Made by a program: the position numbers and the translations under genes. A stretch of DNA of 64,000 nt from CAZSDU01 sp963662525. Its GTDB lineage: Bacteria; Bacteroidota; Bacteroidia; Bacteroidales; FEN-979. Below the pieces are notes generated by a model that saw nothing but the letters and a program-made list of their open reading frames with translations, did not search any database and was not told where the DNA came from. Shown here piece after piece: positions 43,687-53,111 of the stretch. Every line of letters starts with the position of its first letter. Position 1 is the stretch's first letter. The DNA lies in assembly GCA_963662525.1 (NCBI GenBank), contig OY759717.1, positions 2,232,001 through 2,296,000 of the forward strand. The letters are read 5' to 3'.

Positions 43687-46188
43687 ATGAAAATATCCTT
43701 AAGTTGGCTCAGGCAATATATTGACCTGGATCAATCTCCGGAACAAATCAGTGAATTGCTTACTGGATGTGGATTAGAGGTTGAAAGTCTGGAAACTTTT
43801 CAATCGGTTAAAGGCGGTTTAAAAGGTATTGTTATCGGTGAAATAATGGAGTGTATAAAACATCCGAATTCCGATCACTTGAATCTGACACGGGTTAATA
43901 TCGGTCAGCCAGAATTTCTTAATATAGTATGCGGAGCCTCAAATGTTGCCGTGGGACAAAAAGTTGCCGTGGCCACCCTTGGTGCAACCCTTTTTTTTGA
44001 TAATAAGGAAATTACCCTTCAAAAAACGAAAATCAGGGGTGAGGTTTCGGAAGGTATGATTTGTGCTGAGGATGAACTTGGGCTGGGAACATCTCATACA
44101 GGCATTATGGTGTTAGACCCAGCTGTTCCTGCTGGCACTCTTGCCTCTTCCTATTTTAATGTTGAAGAAGATCATGTATTTACCATTGGATTGACACCCA
44201 ACCGCTCCGACGCCACTTCTCATTTAGGTATTGCCCGCGATCTTGCTGCTGTTATTAATAACTTTGGCTGCTCTGCATCTGCATCTGTTGATCGTAAATC
44301 CTTGAAATTTCCTGACATTTCCGGCTTTCATCCTGATCCGGAGGTAAAGAAAATTTCGATAGAAATTGAAGATAAAAAGGCTTGTCCGCGATATTCAGGA
44401 CTTACCATTCAGGGGATTACTGTGAGAGAATCGCCGTCATGGCTGAAAAATAAGCTGATGGCCGTTGGCTTGCGTCCGATTAATAATATTGTCGATATCA
44501 CCAACTATATCCTCATGGAGTTGGGGCAACCACTTCATGCGTTCGATGCTGACGAAATTTCGGGAGACCAGGTGATCGTTAGGAAGTATCCCCGTGGTAC
44601 AAAATTTTTTACATTGGATGAAACTGAACGTGAATTGACTGAAAATGACCTGATGATTTGTAATACACATGAGCCAATGTGTATTGCAGGAGTTTTCGGA
44701 GGGATGAAATCTGGAGTCAGTGCAATAACAAAAAATGTATTTCTGGAAAGTGCCTACTTTCATCCGACTGGCATAAGAAAAACAGCCCGCCATCATGGGT
44801 TGCAGACAGATGCATCTTTCCGGTTTGAACGCGGAGCGGATCCAGGTGTTACTGTCTATGCCCTTCAACGGGCAGCCCTTCTGATCAGGGAAATTGCAGG
44901 AGGAGAAATTTATTCTGAAATTGTGGATGTTTACCCTGATCCAATTTTACCTGAAACAATTGAACTTTCATTTGATAACCTTGACCGTTTGATTGGGAAA
45001 AAACTCGATCGCAGTGTTGTCATTGACATCCTGACTGATCTAGGCATGAAGATACAGAATGAACCAAACCTGGGATTTTCCAAACAAAATCCTGGATGCA
45101 GCATCCAGGTCAACATTCCAACCTTTAAAACTGATGTAACCCGGGAGGCAGACCTGGTTGAAGAAGTGCTTCGTATTTATGGATATAACAATATTGATGT
45201 TCTCCCTGAAATTATATCGTCATTATCATATTCAAAAAAGCCTGATCCAGATAAAATACAAAACATTGTTTCAGATTATCTTGCAGACAATGGTTTTCAG
45301 GAGATGATGAACAATTCACTGAGCCGTTCAGCTTATTATTCAGAGAATGAATATTTCCCTTTTAATCAATGTGTGGCCATTTTAAATCCTATCAGCAGGG
45401 ATCTGGATGTTATGCGCCAGACTTTATTATACGGGGGATTGGAAACCATCCTTTACAACCAGAATAGAAAAGCAGAAAACCTTCGGTTATTTGAATTTGG
45501 GAATGTATACCGTAAGGCTGCTCCCGGAGAACAAGGAAATTTATTACCTGCCTATCACGAAGAAAAGCATCTTGTTCTCTTTCTGACGGGACTTGCTGAA
45601 CCTGAAAGCTGGAATACAAAGGGAAAAAGTATCGATTTCTTCCAGTTAAAAGGGCTTATTCAGGCTATTTTCAAAAAACTTGGCATTGCTATCGGAGGAC
45701 TGAAAATAAACAAATCTCATTCTTCCATGGTGCAAGAGGGATTATGTTTTTCATTCAGAGACAAAGTTCTTGTTACTTGTGGCTATCTTCCAAAATCAGT
45801 CTTCCATTATTTTGATCTCAAGCAAGCTGTTCTTTATGCTGAATTTAATTGGGATCATGTTTTTGAGCTGATTTCTATAAGCGATATCAAATACAAGGAA
45901 TTACCTAAATTCCCTGAAGTGCGCCGGGATCTGGCATTATTGCTTGATAAGACAGTAAAATTTGACCAGATTGAACAACTTGCCTTTAGTATCGAGAATA
46001 AACTCCTGAAAAAAGTTGGACTGTTTGATGTATACGAAGGGGAAAAAATCGGGGCCGACAAGAAGTCCTATGCCATCAGCCTGATCCTTCAGGATGAAAC
46101 AAAAACGCTCACAGACCATGAAATTGAGATAGTAATGCAAAAGCTTATCAAAGCGCTATCAGAAGAACTTAATATACAGATCAGATAA
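43687..46188 (+). CDS. pheT: Phenylalanyl-tRNA synthetase beta subunit
   Basis: 833 residues, full-length bacterial PheT. Domains: N-terminal part (LSWLRQYIDLDQSPEQISEL), tRNA-binding EMAP-like domain (about 40-150; HPNSDHLNLTRVNIG), B3/B4 editing domain (about 210-385; NNIVDITNYILMELGQPLHA; DASFRFERGADPG), B5 (about 410-490), the catalytic-like core, and a C-terminal anticodon-binding domain (about 740-833; PKFPEVRRDLALLLDKTVKF). pheS is not adjacent. The 46208 gene follows after 19 bp. Confidence 0.95.
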   Translation: MKISLSWLRQYIDLDQSPEQISELLTGCGLEVESLETFQSVKGGLKGIVIGEIMECIKHPNSDHLNLTRVNIGQPEFLNIVCGASNVAVGQKVAVATLGATLFFDNKEITLQKTKIRGEVSEGMICAEDELGLGTSHTGIMVLDPAVPAGTLASSYFNVEEDHVFTIGLTPNRSDATSHLGIARDLAAVINNFGCSASASVDRKSLKFPDISGFHPDPEVKKISIEIEDKKACPRYSGLTIQGITVRESPSWLKNKLMAVGLRPINNIVDITNYILMELGQPLHAFDADEISGDQVIVRKYPRGTKFFTLDETERELTENDLMICNTHEPMCIAGVFGGMKSGVSAITKNVFLESAYFHPTGIRKTARHHGLQTDASFRFERGADPGVTVYALQRAALLIREIAGGEIYSEIVDVYPDPILPETIELSFDNLDRLIGKKLDRSVVIDILTDLGMKIQNEPNLGFSKQNPGCSIQVNIPTFKTDVTREADLVEEVLRIYGYNNIDVLPEIISSLSYSKKPDPDKIQNIVSDYLADNGFQEMMNNSLSRSAYYSENEYFPFNQCVAILNPISRDLDVMRQTLLYGGLETILYNQNRKAENLRLFEFGNVYRKAAPGEQGNLLPAYHEEKHLVLFLTGLAEPESWNTKGKSIDFFQLKGLIQAIFKKLGIAIGGLKINKSHSSMVQEGLCFSFRDKVLVTCGYLPKSVFHYFDLKQAVLYAEFNWDHVFELISISDIKYKELPKFPEVRRDLALLLDKTVKFDQIEQLAFSIENKLLKKVGLFDVYEGEKIGADKKSYAISLILQDETKTLTDHEIEIVMQKLIKALSEELNIQIR

Positions 46189-46207
46189 TCAAACTCAATG
46201 AACTTTT

Positions 46208-47860
46208 ATGACAACAAAAACTGAAATCAGGTACTCTGCAGGTCCCAATGGAGAAAAATTTCCTATTCCCCCTCAGGATGATTATTCAAAGGAATTAAAA
46301 CGTATTGAAAAACTTGTCAATCAGGCCAGGAAAGAAAAAAAGGAAATTGTGGTCGTGATGGGTCTTGGCTTTGTTGGTGCCGTTATGGCAGCTATCGTGG
46401 CTGATACCAAAGATGAAAAAGGAAAAAACAGTAAACTTGTCATAGGTTGTCAGCGGCCCAGCACACGTAGTTTCTGGAAAATTGAAATGATCAATCAGGG
46501 AGAATCTCCCGTCAAGGCTGAAGATCCCGAAGTGGATATTCTGATCCAAAGGTGTGTGAAGGAATCAAAAACACTTATTGCCACATATAATAGTGATTGT
46601 TTGCAGTTTGCTGATTGCGTTGTGGTGGATGTTCAATGTGATTTTTCAAAAAAGCAACTGGGGAATATGAAGTCAGGAGAAGCTGATATGGCAGCCCTGG
46701 AAGATACCATGAAAACCATTGGGGAAAAGATCCCCGCAGAGTGTCTGGTTTTAATAGAAACGACCGTTGCTCCGGGAACTACGGAATTTGTTGCCTGGCC
46801 TATTTTGAAAAAAGCATTTACCCGAAGAGGAATTAAAAAGACCCCGCTCCTTGCACATAGTTTTGAACGGGTGATGCCTGGGAGAGATTATGTTGCATCC
46901 ATCCGTGATTTCTGGAGGGTTTGTTCCGGATGTGAGGCCGTGGCAAGGAAAAGGGTAGAGAAATTCCTTCATGAAGTGCTGAATACGAAGGATTTTCCAT
47001 TAACCGTCATGGACCGGCCCATTGAATCAGAAACCACCAAGATCATTGAAAACTCATACCGTGCAACCATCCTGGCTTTCCTGAATGAATGGAGCCTCTT
47101 TTCTGAACGTAATGGAGTTGATCTAATCAAAGTGATCAAGGCTATTAAAATGCGACCAACGCATAGTAATATTATATTCCCTGGTCCGGGAATTGGGGGC
47201 TATTGTCTTCCCAAAGACGGAGGGTTAGGCTATTGGGCATACAAGCATATTCTGGGCTTTGAGGATGGAGATAAAATTTTCAAACTTACACCTACAGCCA
47301 TTGATATTAACGATACCCGTGGTCTACATATAGCCGAACTTACCCGTGATGCCCTCCGCAACATGGGCCGGTACATTGCCGGCGCAGAAGTGCTGATATG
47401 TGGCGCCAGCTACCGCCAAGATGTCGGGGATACCCGTTACAGCGGCAGCGAGATGGTGGTTAGAAAGCTTTCCGAAATGAGCGCTGAAATCAGGGTACAT
47501 GATCCATATGTTGATCATTGGTATGAACTGGAAGACCAGGAAGAATATCCTGCCCCGGGTCATTCATGGAAAAGGTTTTTCCGTAACCAGGAAAACCTGA
47601 AAAATACCGTGGTTCTGAAGGACTTGAAAAAGGCGCTGAAAGGCATAGAAGTCATGATTCTCGCTGTTCCTCATGCTGATTATCTCAACCTCAGCCCTGA
47701 CGATATCGTGAAATGGGCTGGAGGTCCGATAGCTGTAGTGGATGCTTTTGGTATTCTGACCGATGATAAGATCAGGCGCTATTTTGAACTGGGTTGTGAA
47801 GTTAAGGCCCTTGGACGTGGGCACCTGGCAAGGTTAAAACGGGAAGTCAGGAAGAGTTAG
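46208..47860 (+). CDS. UDP-glucose/UDP-GlcNAc 6-dehydrogenase family protein
   Basis: 550 residues. It has the Rossmann start VVVMGLGFVGAVMAAIVADT (about 47-66) and the active-site GPGIGGYCLPKDGG with catalytic cysteine. The central domain reads RPIESETTKIIENSYRATIL and the C-terminal UDP-binding domain ICGASYRQDVGDTRYSGSEM. It is longer than common WbpA or Ugd (about 430) because of an N-terminal 45 residues and insertions. Such enzymes make UDP-hexuronic acids. If it acts on UDP-GlcNAc it could supply UDP-GlcNAcA for the enzymes at 19497-22206 (inference). It lies between pheT and a sigma-54 activator. Confidence 0.82.
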   Translation: MTTKTEIRYSAGPNGEKFPIPPQDDYSKELKRIEKLVNQARKEKKEIVVVMGLGFVGAVMAAIVADTKDEKGKNSKLVIGCQRPSTRSFWKIEMINQGESPVKAEDPEVDILIQRCVKESKTLIATYNSDCLQFADCVVVDVQCDFSKKQLGNMKSGEADMAALEDTMKTIGEKIPAECLVLIETTVAPGTTEFVAWPILKKAFTRRGIKKTPLLAHSFERVMPGRDYVASIRDFWRVCSGCEAVARKRVEKFLHEVLNTKDFPLTVMDRPIESETTKIIENSYRATILAFLNEWSLFSERNGVDLIKVIKAIKMRPTHSNIIFPGPGIGGYCLPKDGGLGYWAYKHILGFEDGDKIFKLTPTAIDINDTRGLHIAELTRDALRNMGRYIAGAEVLICGASYRQDVGDTRYSGSEMVVRKLSEMSAEIRVHDPYVDHWYELEDQEEYPAPGHSWKRFFRNQENLKNTVVLKDLKKALKGIEVMILAVPHADYLNLSPDDIVKWAGGPIAVVDAFGILTDDKIRRYFELGCEVKALGRGHLARLKREVRKS

Positions 47861-47872
47861 GAGAGGTTATTG

Positions 47873-47880
47873 TATCTTTG
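47873..47880 (+). promoter_or_regulatory. Putative -7 element for the sigma-54 activator gene
   Basis: TATCTTTG matches TAnnTTTG and lies 21 bp before the ATG at 47902. It covers an in-frame TTG at 47878, which makes that codon unlikely as a start. Confidence 0.5.
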
Positions 47881-47901
47881 CATTTGAAAAACAATGAATT
47901 A

Positions 47902-49125
47902 ATGGATATTTTGTCAATCAAGCAGCGATTTGGTATCATTGGCAATTCGCCTTTGCTCGACCGGGCAATTGATATTGCCCGCCAGGTTGCCGCTACTGAC
48001 ATCACCGTTCTGATCAATGGAGAAAGTGGTACCGGTAAAGAATTTTTTCCAAAAATAATTCATCAGTTAAGCGCCCGTAAACATGGACCTTATATCGCTG
48101 TGAACTGTGGAGCTATTCCCGAGGGAACCATCGACTCGGAGCTTTTCGGCCATGAGAAGGGTTCTTTTACCGGTGCACATGAAGCCAGAAAGGGTTATTT
48201 TGAAGTTGTTGACAGTGGAACGATCTTTCTGGATGAAGTTGCCGAATTGCCTTTGGGAACTCAGGTTCGCTTATTACGTGTGCTGGAAAGCGGAGAATTC
48301 ATGCGTGTTGGCTCATCAAAAGTTTTAAAAACTAATGTTCGGGTTGTTGGCGCAACGAATGTGAACATTCCGGATGCGATAAATTCGGGAAAATTCCGCC
48401 AGGATCTATATTATCGCTTGAGCACTGTCCCGATTAATGTCCCGGCTCTGAGAGAAAGACAGGAAGATGTTAATCTGTTATTCAGGAAATTTGCCTCTGA
48501 CGCTGCTGAGAAATACCGTATGCCTGCGATTCACCTGCATGAGGAAGCCCAGATTATCCTGAAAAATTATCGATGGCCAGGAAATATAAGGCAATTGAAA
48601 AACCTCACCGAACAAATTTCCATTATTGAAAAGACACGTGAGATTGATGCAAAAACCCTACTGAAATATTTGCCTCAGGGATTTAGCAGCGAACTTCCGG
48701 TCCTCTACAAAGGGGAAGATACCTCAAAGTTCAATGAACGGGAGATCTTATATAAGGTACTTTTTGATATGAAAAAGGACATGAATGATCTTAAACAACT
48801 CGTCATGAACCTTCTGAAAAACGAATCAGCCATTAGCAATGATCTTGGTGAAAATACCCATCTGATCAATAGGTTGTATAAGGATTTGCAGGAAATCAAA
48901 GAACCTGATCAGGGTATTATCCTGCGAGCGGCAGATAAAATTATTTCTGAACCAATTCAGGAATCGGAAGAAATTGAAGAGTCACTTTCACTGGAAAAAA
49001 AGGAAATAGATTTCATTCAGCGGGCCCTTGAAAAACATGACGGTAAGCGTAAGGATGCAGCAATTGAACTGGGTATCTCTGAACGGACATTGTACCGCAA
49101 AATAAAAGAATATAATCTAGAATGA
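47902..49125 (+). CDS. Sigma-54-dependent transcriptional activator (NtrC-type, no sensory domain)
   Basis: 407 residues. The AAA+ domain starts near residue 8: Walker A GESGTGKE at 40-47, the sigma-54 loop GSFTGA at 87-92 (GAFTGA in most family members), Walker B GTIFLDEVAELP, and YYRLSTVPINVPALRER. A helical stretch (about 290-360) and a C-terminal Fis-type HTH (DAAIELGISERTLYRKIKEY) follow. There is no receiver, GAF or PAS domain before AAA+, so activity may be set by expression, a partner protein or the linker. It overlaps the lptE start by 4 bp. Confidence 0.9.
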   Translation: MDILSIKQRFGIIGNSPLLDRAIDIARQVAATDITVLINGESGTGKEFFPKIIHQLSARKHGPYIAVNCGAIPEGTIDSELFGHEKGSFTGAHEARKGYFEVVDSGTIFLDEVAELPLGTQVRLLRVLESGEFMRVGSSKVLKTNVRVVGATNVNIPDAINSGKFRQDLYYRLSTVPINVPALRERQEDVNLLFRKFASDAAEKYRMPAIHLHEEAQIILKNYRWPGNIRQLKNLTEQISIIEKTREIDAKTLLKYLPQGFSSELPVLYKGEDTSKFNEREILYKVLFDMKKDMNDLKQLVMNLLKNESAISNDLGENTHLINRLYKDLQEIKEPDQGIILRAADKIISEPIQESEEIEESLSLEKKEIDFIQRALEKHDGKRKDAAIELGISERTLYRKIKEYNLE

Positions 49126-49655
49126 AACTCCCGAAGGCATATTCCCATCTTGTCAGGAAATTTTTTTTGCTGATGATCATTCCTTTTTTATTTCAGGCCT
49201 GCAGGGTTAGTTATTCTTTTACCGGTGCTTCTATTTCCCCGAATGTAAAAACAGTCGCTATTCCTCGTTTAGTCAATAGTGCACCATTTGTTGTTCCAAC
49301 CCTGGCAGGTACATTGACCAATGCCCTTCAGGATTATTTTACTTCACAAACCAACCTTGACATTGTTGATCGTAATGGGGACCTTAACCTTGAAGGGACC
49401 ATTACTAGTTATGCAGTTCAGCCGGTGGCCATCCAGGGCAATGAAACAGCTGCCATGTCGAGACTAACCATTACAGTCAGCATTAAATTCAGCAATAAGA
49501 CAAATGAAAAGCAAGATTGGGAGACATCTTTCTCGAGGTACCTTGATTTTCCCAGTACCCCGGGATTGACACCTGCCAATCAGGAAACCATTATTGCCGG
49601 GATTACCGAACAACTTGTCCAGGATATTTTTAATAAAGCTGTAGTAAACTGGTAA
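49122..49655 (+). CDS. lptE: LptE-family lipopolysaccharide-assembly lipoprotein
   Basis: 177 residues with a lipobox (FLFQAC, C27). The mature part SYSFTGASISPNVKTVAIPR, TLAGTLTNALQDYFTSQTNL and LNLEGTITSYAVQPVAIQGN has the pattern of Bacteroidota LptE-like proteins, the plug that sits in the LptD barrel to place LPS. The ATG overlaps the stop of the sigma-54 activator gene. Length fits the family. lptD is not seen in the window. Confidence 0.83.
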   Translation: MKLPKAYSHLVRKFFLLMIIPFLFQACRVSYSFTGASISPNVKTVAIPRLVNSAPFVVPTLAGTLTNALQDYFTSQTNLDIVDRNGDLNLEGTITSYAVQPVAIQGNETAAMSRLTITVSIKFSNKTNEKQDWETSFSRYLDFPSTPGLTPANQETIIAGITEQLVQDIFNKAVVNW

Positions 49656-49677
49656 AAGAAGGCCAAAGTCTTAATCT

Positions 49678-50475
49678 ATGAATCGTCAGCAATTTTCGGA
49701 ATTTATAAAGAACCCTGACCTGACCAATACCCAGAGCCTGAAAATGCTGGAAGATTTTGTCAAACGTTATCCGTATTGCCAATCAGGACAAATTTTATTT
49801 ACTTATAATCTTTATAAAGAGAATGATCTTCAGTATCACACTCAGTTAAAAAAAGCTGCAGTATATTCAGGCGACAGGAAAAAACTGAAGACACTTTTAA
49901 ATCAGATTCCATCTTCCCCAATTTCCACCGGGGAAGTCTCATTGACTTTCCCTTCAGCCGTTGCTTCCGGACCCAATGAAATTGTTGCCGAATCATTGCC
50001 ACAAGCAATTATCCCGGAGCCAGTGGCTATAAACGAACCATCGCCTGTGACCAATGAATGTCTTTCGGAAATTCCGGTAGAAATTCAGTTGACGCATCTC
50101 ACTCCTTCTCCCGGAGCAAGGATTACACGTGAAGATCTCCTGATGATTGTCAGGGAAAGGCTTTTAGAAATAGAGGCCGGTGATGTCTCAGAAAAAGAAA
50201 AAGGGAAAGTAAATGTACCTAAAAATGTTCTGATAGAGAAATTCATACTTGAGGAACCCCGGATATCTCCACCTAAAGTCACTTTCTTTAATCCTACCGA
50301 TACCTCTTTGCGTAGTAATGTGGATGATGAAGAGATAATCAGTGAAACTCTTGCCCGCTTATATGCCAATCAGGGCAACATCCAGAAAGCCATTCATATT
50401 TATCAGAAATTATCCTTGTTAAATCAAGAAAAAAGTCGTTACTTTGCGGCCCAAATTGAGAATCTAAAATCGTAA
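49678..50475 (+). CDS. Conserved TPR-containing protein of unknown function
   Basis: 265 residues. The N-terminus (QFSEFIKNPDLTNTQSLKML, FVKRYPYCQSGQILFTYNLY) is a helical module of about 80 residues; the middle (about 85-200) is low-complexity and rich in Pro, Glu and Ser; the end has one TPR-like unit (ETLARLYANQGNIQKAIHIY). No signal peptide is seen. Similar proteins occur between lptE and secG in Bacteroidota. Role unknown. Confidence 0.72.
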   Translation: MNRQQFSEFIKNPDLTNTQSLKMLEDFVKRYPYCQSGQILFTYNLYKENDLQYHTQLKKAAVYSGDRKKLKTLLNQIPSSPISTGEVSLTFPSAVASGPNEIVAESLPQAIIPEPVAINEPSPVTNECLSEIPVEIQLTHLTPSPGARITREDLLMIVRERLLEIEAGDVSEKEKGKVNVPKNVLIEKFILEEPRISPPKVTFFNPTDTSLRSNVDDEEIISETLARLYANQGNIQKAIHIYQKLSLLNQEKSRYFAAQIENLKS

Positions 50476-50495
50476 ATTGTAAATTTTAAATAAAA

Positions 50496-50831
50496 ATGGG
50501 ACTCTATATTCTTATTTCTGTTCTGATCCTGATCACCTGTGTGCTGATGATACTTGTCGTGCTGGTTCAGAATTCAAAAGGTGGTGGTTTGGCTTCAAAT
50601 TTCGCCTCTTCCAATCAATTCATGGGAGTGCGTAAAACCGCTGATTTTTTGGAGAAAACCACCTGGACACTGGCGATCATCTTACTTGCCCTGAGTCTTT
50701 TCTCTATTTTTGTCATTCCGAAAAACCAGGGACAGGCTACTATTCAGCAAAGTGAGATTCAGAAACAGATCGATGAGTCTAAAACAGCTCCGATTAAAGA
50801 TTTTCAGGCACCTCCGGCACAAAAGAAATAA
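50496..50831 (+). CDS. secG: Preprotein translocase subunit SecG
   Basis: 111 residues with two TM segments (ILISVLILITCVLMILVVLV and TWTLAIILLALSLFSIFVIP) separated by the SecG loop (QNSKGGGLASNFASSNQFMG). It is an accessory part of the SecYEG channel. It closes a run with the preceding two genes and ends at the terminator at 50885-50921. Confidence 0.93.
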   Translation: MGLYILISVLILITCVLMILVVLVQNSKGGGLASNFASSNQFMGVRKTADFLEKTTWTLAIILLALSLFSIFVIPKNQGQATIQQSEIQKQIDESKTAPIKDFQAPPAQKK

Positions 50832-50884
50832 TCATGTTTCATACCAGGAAGGGCTGAAAATGTTCCTCCTTGATTTCAGGAAAG

Positions 50885-50921
50885 AATGTCAGATTGTCAT
50901 GGTAATCTGACATTTTTTTTT
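50885..50921 (+). terminator. Rho-independent terminator after secG
   Basis: A perfect 11-bp stem (50885-50895 AATGTCAGATT with 50904-50914) with an 8-nt loop is followed by a run of T to 50921. It separates secG from groES. Confidence 0.85.
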
Positions 50922-51051
50922 AATCATGAAAAATAACCTGAAAAATTGTCCCATTTGCATATTGATCCTTTGTTTGGCATAAAATATGACATAGTGTGGG
51001 CACCTACTCAAAGGTGAAAATTTTTAATGTTTAACTTTAAAATATAATGAA

Positions 51052-51330
51052 ATGGCAAAATTGAAGATTAAACCCCTGGCAGACCGCGTTTTAGTTGAAC
51101 CGGCTGCAGCTGAAGAAAAAACAGCAGGAGGTATTATTATTCCTGATACTGCAAAAGAAAAACCGATGAAAGGCACTGTTGTAGCGGTGGGCCCGGGCAA
51201 AAAAGATGAACCCATAACTGTTAAAGTTGGCGACCTGGTGCTATATGGCAAATATGCCGGTACTGAGATCACCATCGATGGTGTAAATTACCTGATCATG
51301 CGCGAATCCGATATCGTCGCTGTAATCTAA
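51052..51330 (+). CDS. groS: Co-chaperonin GroES
   Basis: 92 residues, full length. Features are IKPLADRVLVEPAAAEEKTA (N-terminus), the mobile loop GGIIIPDTAKEKPMKG with the GroEL-binding III, VVAVGPGKKDE, and YGKYAGTEITIDGVNYLIMR. It caps the GroEL ring. In the 130 bp before it I find no CIRCE inverted repeat and no exact TAnnTTTG box. groEL starts 53 bp downstream. Confidence 0.96.
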   Translation: MAKLKIKPLADRVLVEPAAAEEKTAGGIIIPDTAKEKPMKGTVVAVGPGKKDEPITVKVGDLVLYGKYAGTEITIDGVNYLIMRESDIVAVI

Positions 51331-51383
51331 GCATCGAGAAACATTAATCATTAAGTAAAAACAAATTTTAAAACGAAATAAAG

Positions 51384-53021
51384 ATGGCAAAAGATATTAT
51401 CTTTAGCATAAAAGCAAGAGAAGCATTGAAGAAAGGCGTTGATGAACTTTCCAATGCAGTGAAAGTAACCCTTGGCCCCAAAGGCCGCAATGTCATCATC
51501 GACAAATCTTATGGGTCTCCGGTTGTAACCAAGGATGGTGTTACTGTAGCAAAAGAAGTGGAATTAAAGGATGCCGTGGAGAACATGGGCGCCCAAATGG
51601 TAAAAGAAGTCGCATCCAAAACAAGCGATATTGCCGGTGATGGTACCACAACAGCAACTGTTCTGGCTCAGTCAATTTTCACTACAGGTTTGAAAAACGT
51701 GACAGCAGGTGCCAATCCCATGGATCTGAAACGCGGTATCGATAAAGCAGTCATTGAAGTTATCAAGTCCCTGAAATCACAGACCAAACAGGTAGGAGAT
51801 TCCATGGAAAAAATCGAGCAGATTGCAACAGTTTCTGCTAATAATGATAGTTTCATCGGGAAGATGATCGCAGAAGCCATGGGCAAAGTGAAAAAAGAAG
51901 GTGTGATCACCATTGAAGAAGCAAAAGGTATTGAAACTACTGTTAAAGTAGTGGAAGGTATGCAGTTTGACCGTGGATATATCAGCCCGTATTTCGTAAC
52001 AGATACCGATAAAATGGAAGCTGTTTATGAAACTCCGTACATTCTTATTTATGATAAGAAAGTAAGTGTTATGAAAGACCTGCTGCCGGTTCTTGAAAAG
52101 GTTGTTCAGACTGGTCGTCCGCTTATTATCGTGTCAGAAGATGTCGAAGGCGAAGCTTTGGCAACCCTGGTGGTTAATAAAATTCGCGGAACACTGAAAG
52201 TTGCTGCTGTAAAAGCTCCGGGTTTTGGTGACCGCCGTAAAGAAATGCTGGAAGATATTGCAGTTCTCACGGGTGGTACTGTAATCAGCGAAGAAAAAGG
52301 TTTCAAACTCGAAGATGCTACCCTGCAATACCTGGGACAGGCAGAAAAGGTAACGATTGATAAGGAAAATACCACCATTATCAATGGTAGTGGTAAAAAG
52401 GCTGATATTACTGGTCGTATCAATCAGATCAAAACACAGATTGGAACTACTACTTCTGATTATGACAAGGAAAAACTCCAGGAACGTCTGGCTAAATTAG
52501 CCGGTGGTGTTGCCGTTATCTATGTCGGCGCTGCATCTGAAATTGAAATGAAAGAAAAGAAAGATCGTTTTGACGATGCTTTGCATGCAACCCGTGCTGC
52601 CATCGAAGAAGGAATTATTCCTGGCGGAGGTGTAGCATACCTGCGTGCACAGAAAGTCATCGAAAAGATGAAAGGTGAAAACGAAGATGAAACCACAGGT
52701 ATCAGCATCGTAAAACGTGCTCTGGAAGAACCCCTTCGTCAGATCGTGGAAAATGCAGGACTTGAAGGTTCTGTAATCCTCCAGAAAGTAAAGGAAGGAA
52801 AGGACGACTTTGGTTTCAATGCCCGTACCGAGGTATTTGAAGGCCTGTATAAAGCCGGAGTTATTGACCCGACTAAAGTTGCGCGCGTTGCCCTGGAAAA
52901 TGCTGCATCTATTGCCAGCATGTTACTGACAACCGAATGTGTTCTTGCAACCCATAAGGAAGAAAAACCTGCTATGCCACCGATGAATCCCGGAATGGGC
53001 GGTATGGACGGGATGTATTAG
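51384..53021 (+). CDS. groL: Chaperonin GroEL
   Basis: 545 residues, full length. Signatures: VKVTLGPKGRNVIIDKSYGS, GDGTTTATVLAQSIF (ATP site), KAPGFGDRRKEMLEDIAVLT, AGGVAVIYVGAASEIEMKEK and a Gly/Met-rich tail (MPPMNPGMGGMDGMY). Single-copy chaperonin by sight in this window. It ends just before a strong terminator. Confidence 0.97.
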   Translation: MAKDIIFSIKAREALKKGVDELSNAVKVTLGPKGRNVIIDKSYGSPVVTKDGVTVAKEVELKDAVENMGAQMVKEVASKTSDIAGDGTTTATVLAQSIFTTGLKNVTAGANPMDLKRGIDKAVIEVIKSLKSQTKQVGDSMEKIEQIATVSANNDSFIGKMIAEAMGKVKKEGVITIEEAKGIETTVKVVEGMQFDRGYISPYFVTDTDKMEAVYETPYILIYDKKVSVMKDLLPVLEKVVQTGRPLIIVSEDVEGEALATLVVNKIRGTLKVAAVKAPGFGDRRKEMLEDIAVLTGGTVISEEKGFKLEDATLQYLGQAEKVTIDKENTTIINGSGKKADITGRINQIKTQIGTTTSDYDKEKLQERLAKLAGGVAVIYVGAASEIEMKEKKDRFDDALHATRAAIEEGIIPGGGVAYLRAQKVIEKMKGENEDETTGISIVKRALEEPLRQIVENAGLEGSVILQKVKEGKDDFGFNARTEVFEGLYKAGVIDPTKVARVALENAASIASMLLTTECVLATHKEEKPAMPPMNPGMGGMDGMY

Positions 53022-53040
53022 TAGTTGAAATGTCTGTTCA

Positions 53041-53072
53041 AAAAAGCCCTGAATTTTCAGGGCTTTTTTATT
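53041..53072 (+). terminator. Rho-independent terminator after groEL
   Basis: Perfect inverted repeat AAAAAAGCCCTGAA (53041-53054) and TTCAGGGCTTTTTT (53057-53070). A GC-rich stem runs into T's. Confidence 0.88.
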
Positions 53073-53111
53073 GATTTTTTCTTTACATTGCGTGTATTAA
53101 AATATATTGAT

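Noticed and set aside
50950..51045. Sigma-54 (-24/-12) or CIRCE heat-shock site before groES
   Set aside because: TTTGGCATAAAATATGACAT is only a loose match to TGGCAC-N5-TTGC, and no TTAGCACTC-type repeat exists here. The groES promoter remains unidentified.
52106..52423. Long open frames antisense to groEL, and similar antisense frames over pheT, gldM, recG and the RND gene
   Set aside because: They mirror the codon use of well-identified genes on the other strand and show no family motif or promoter.
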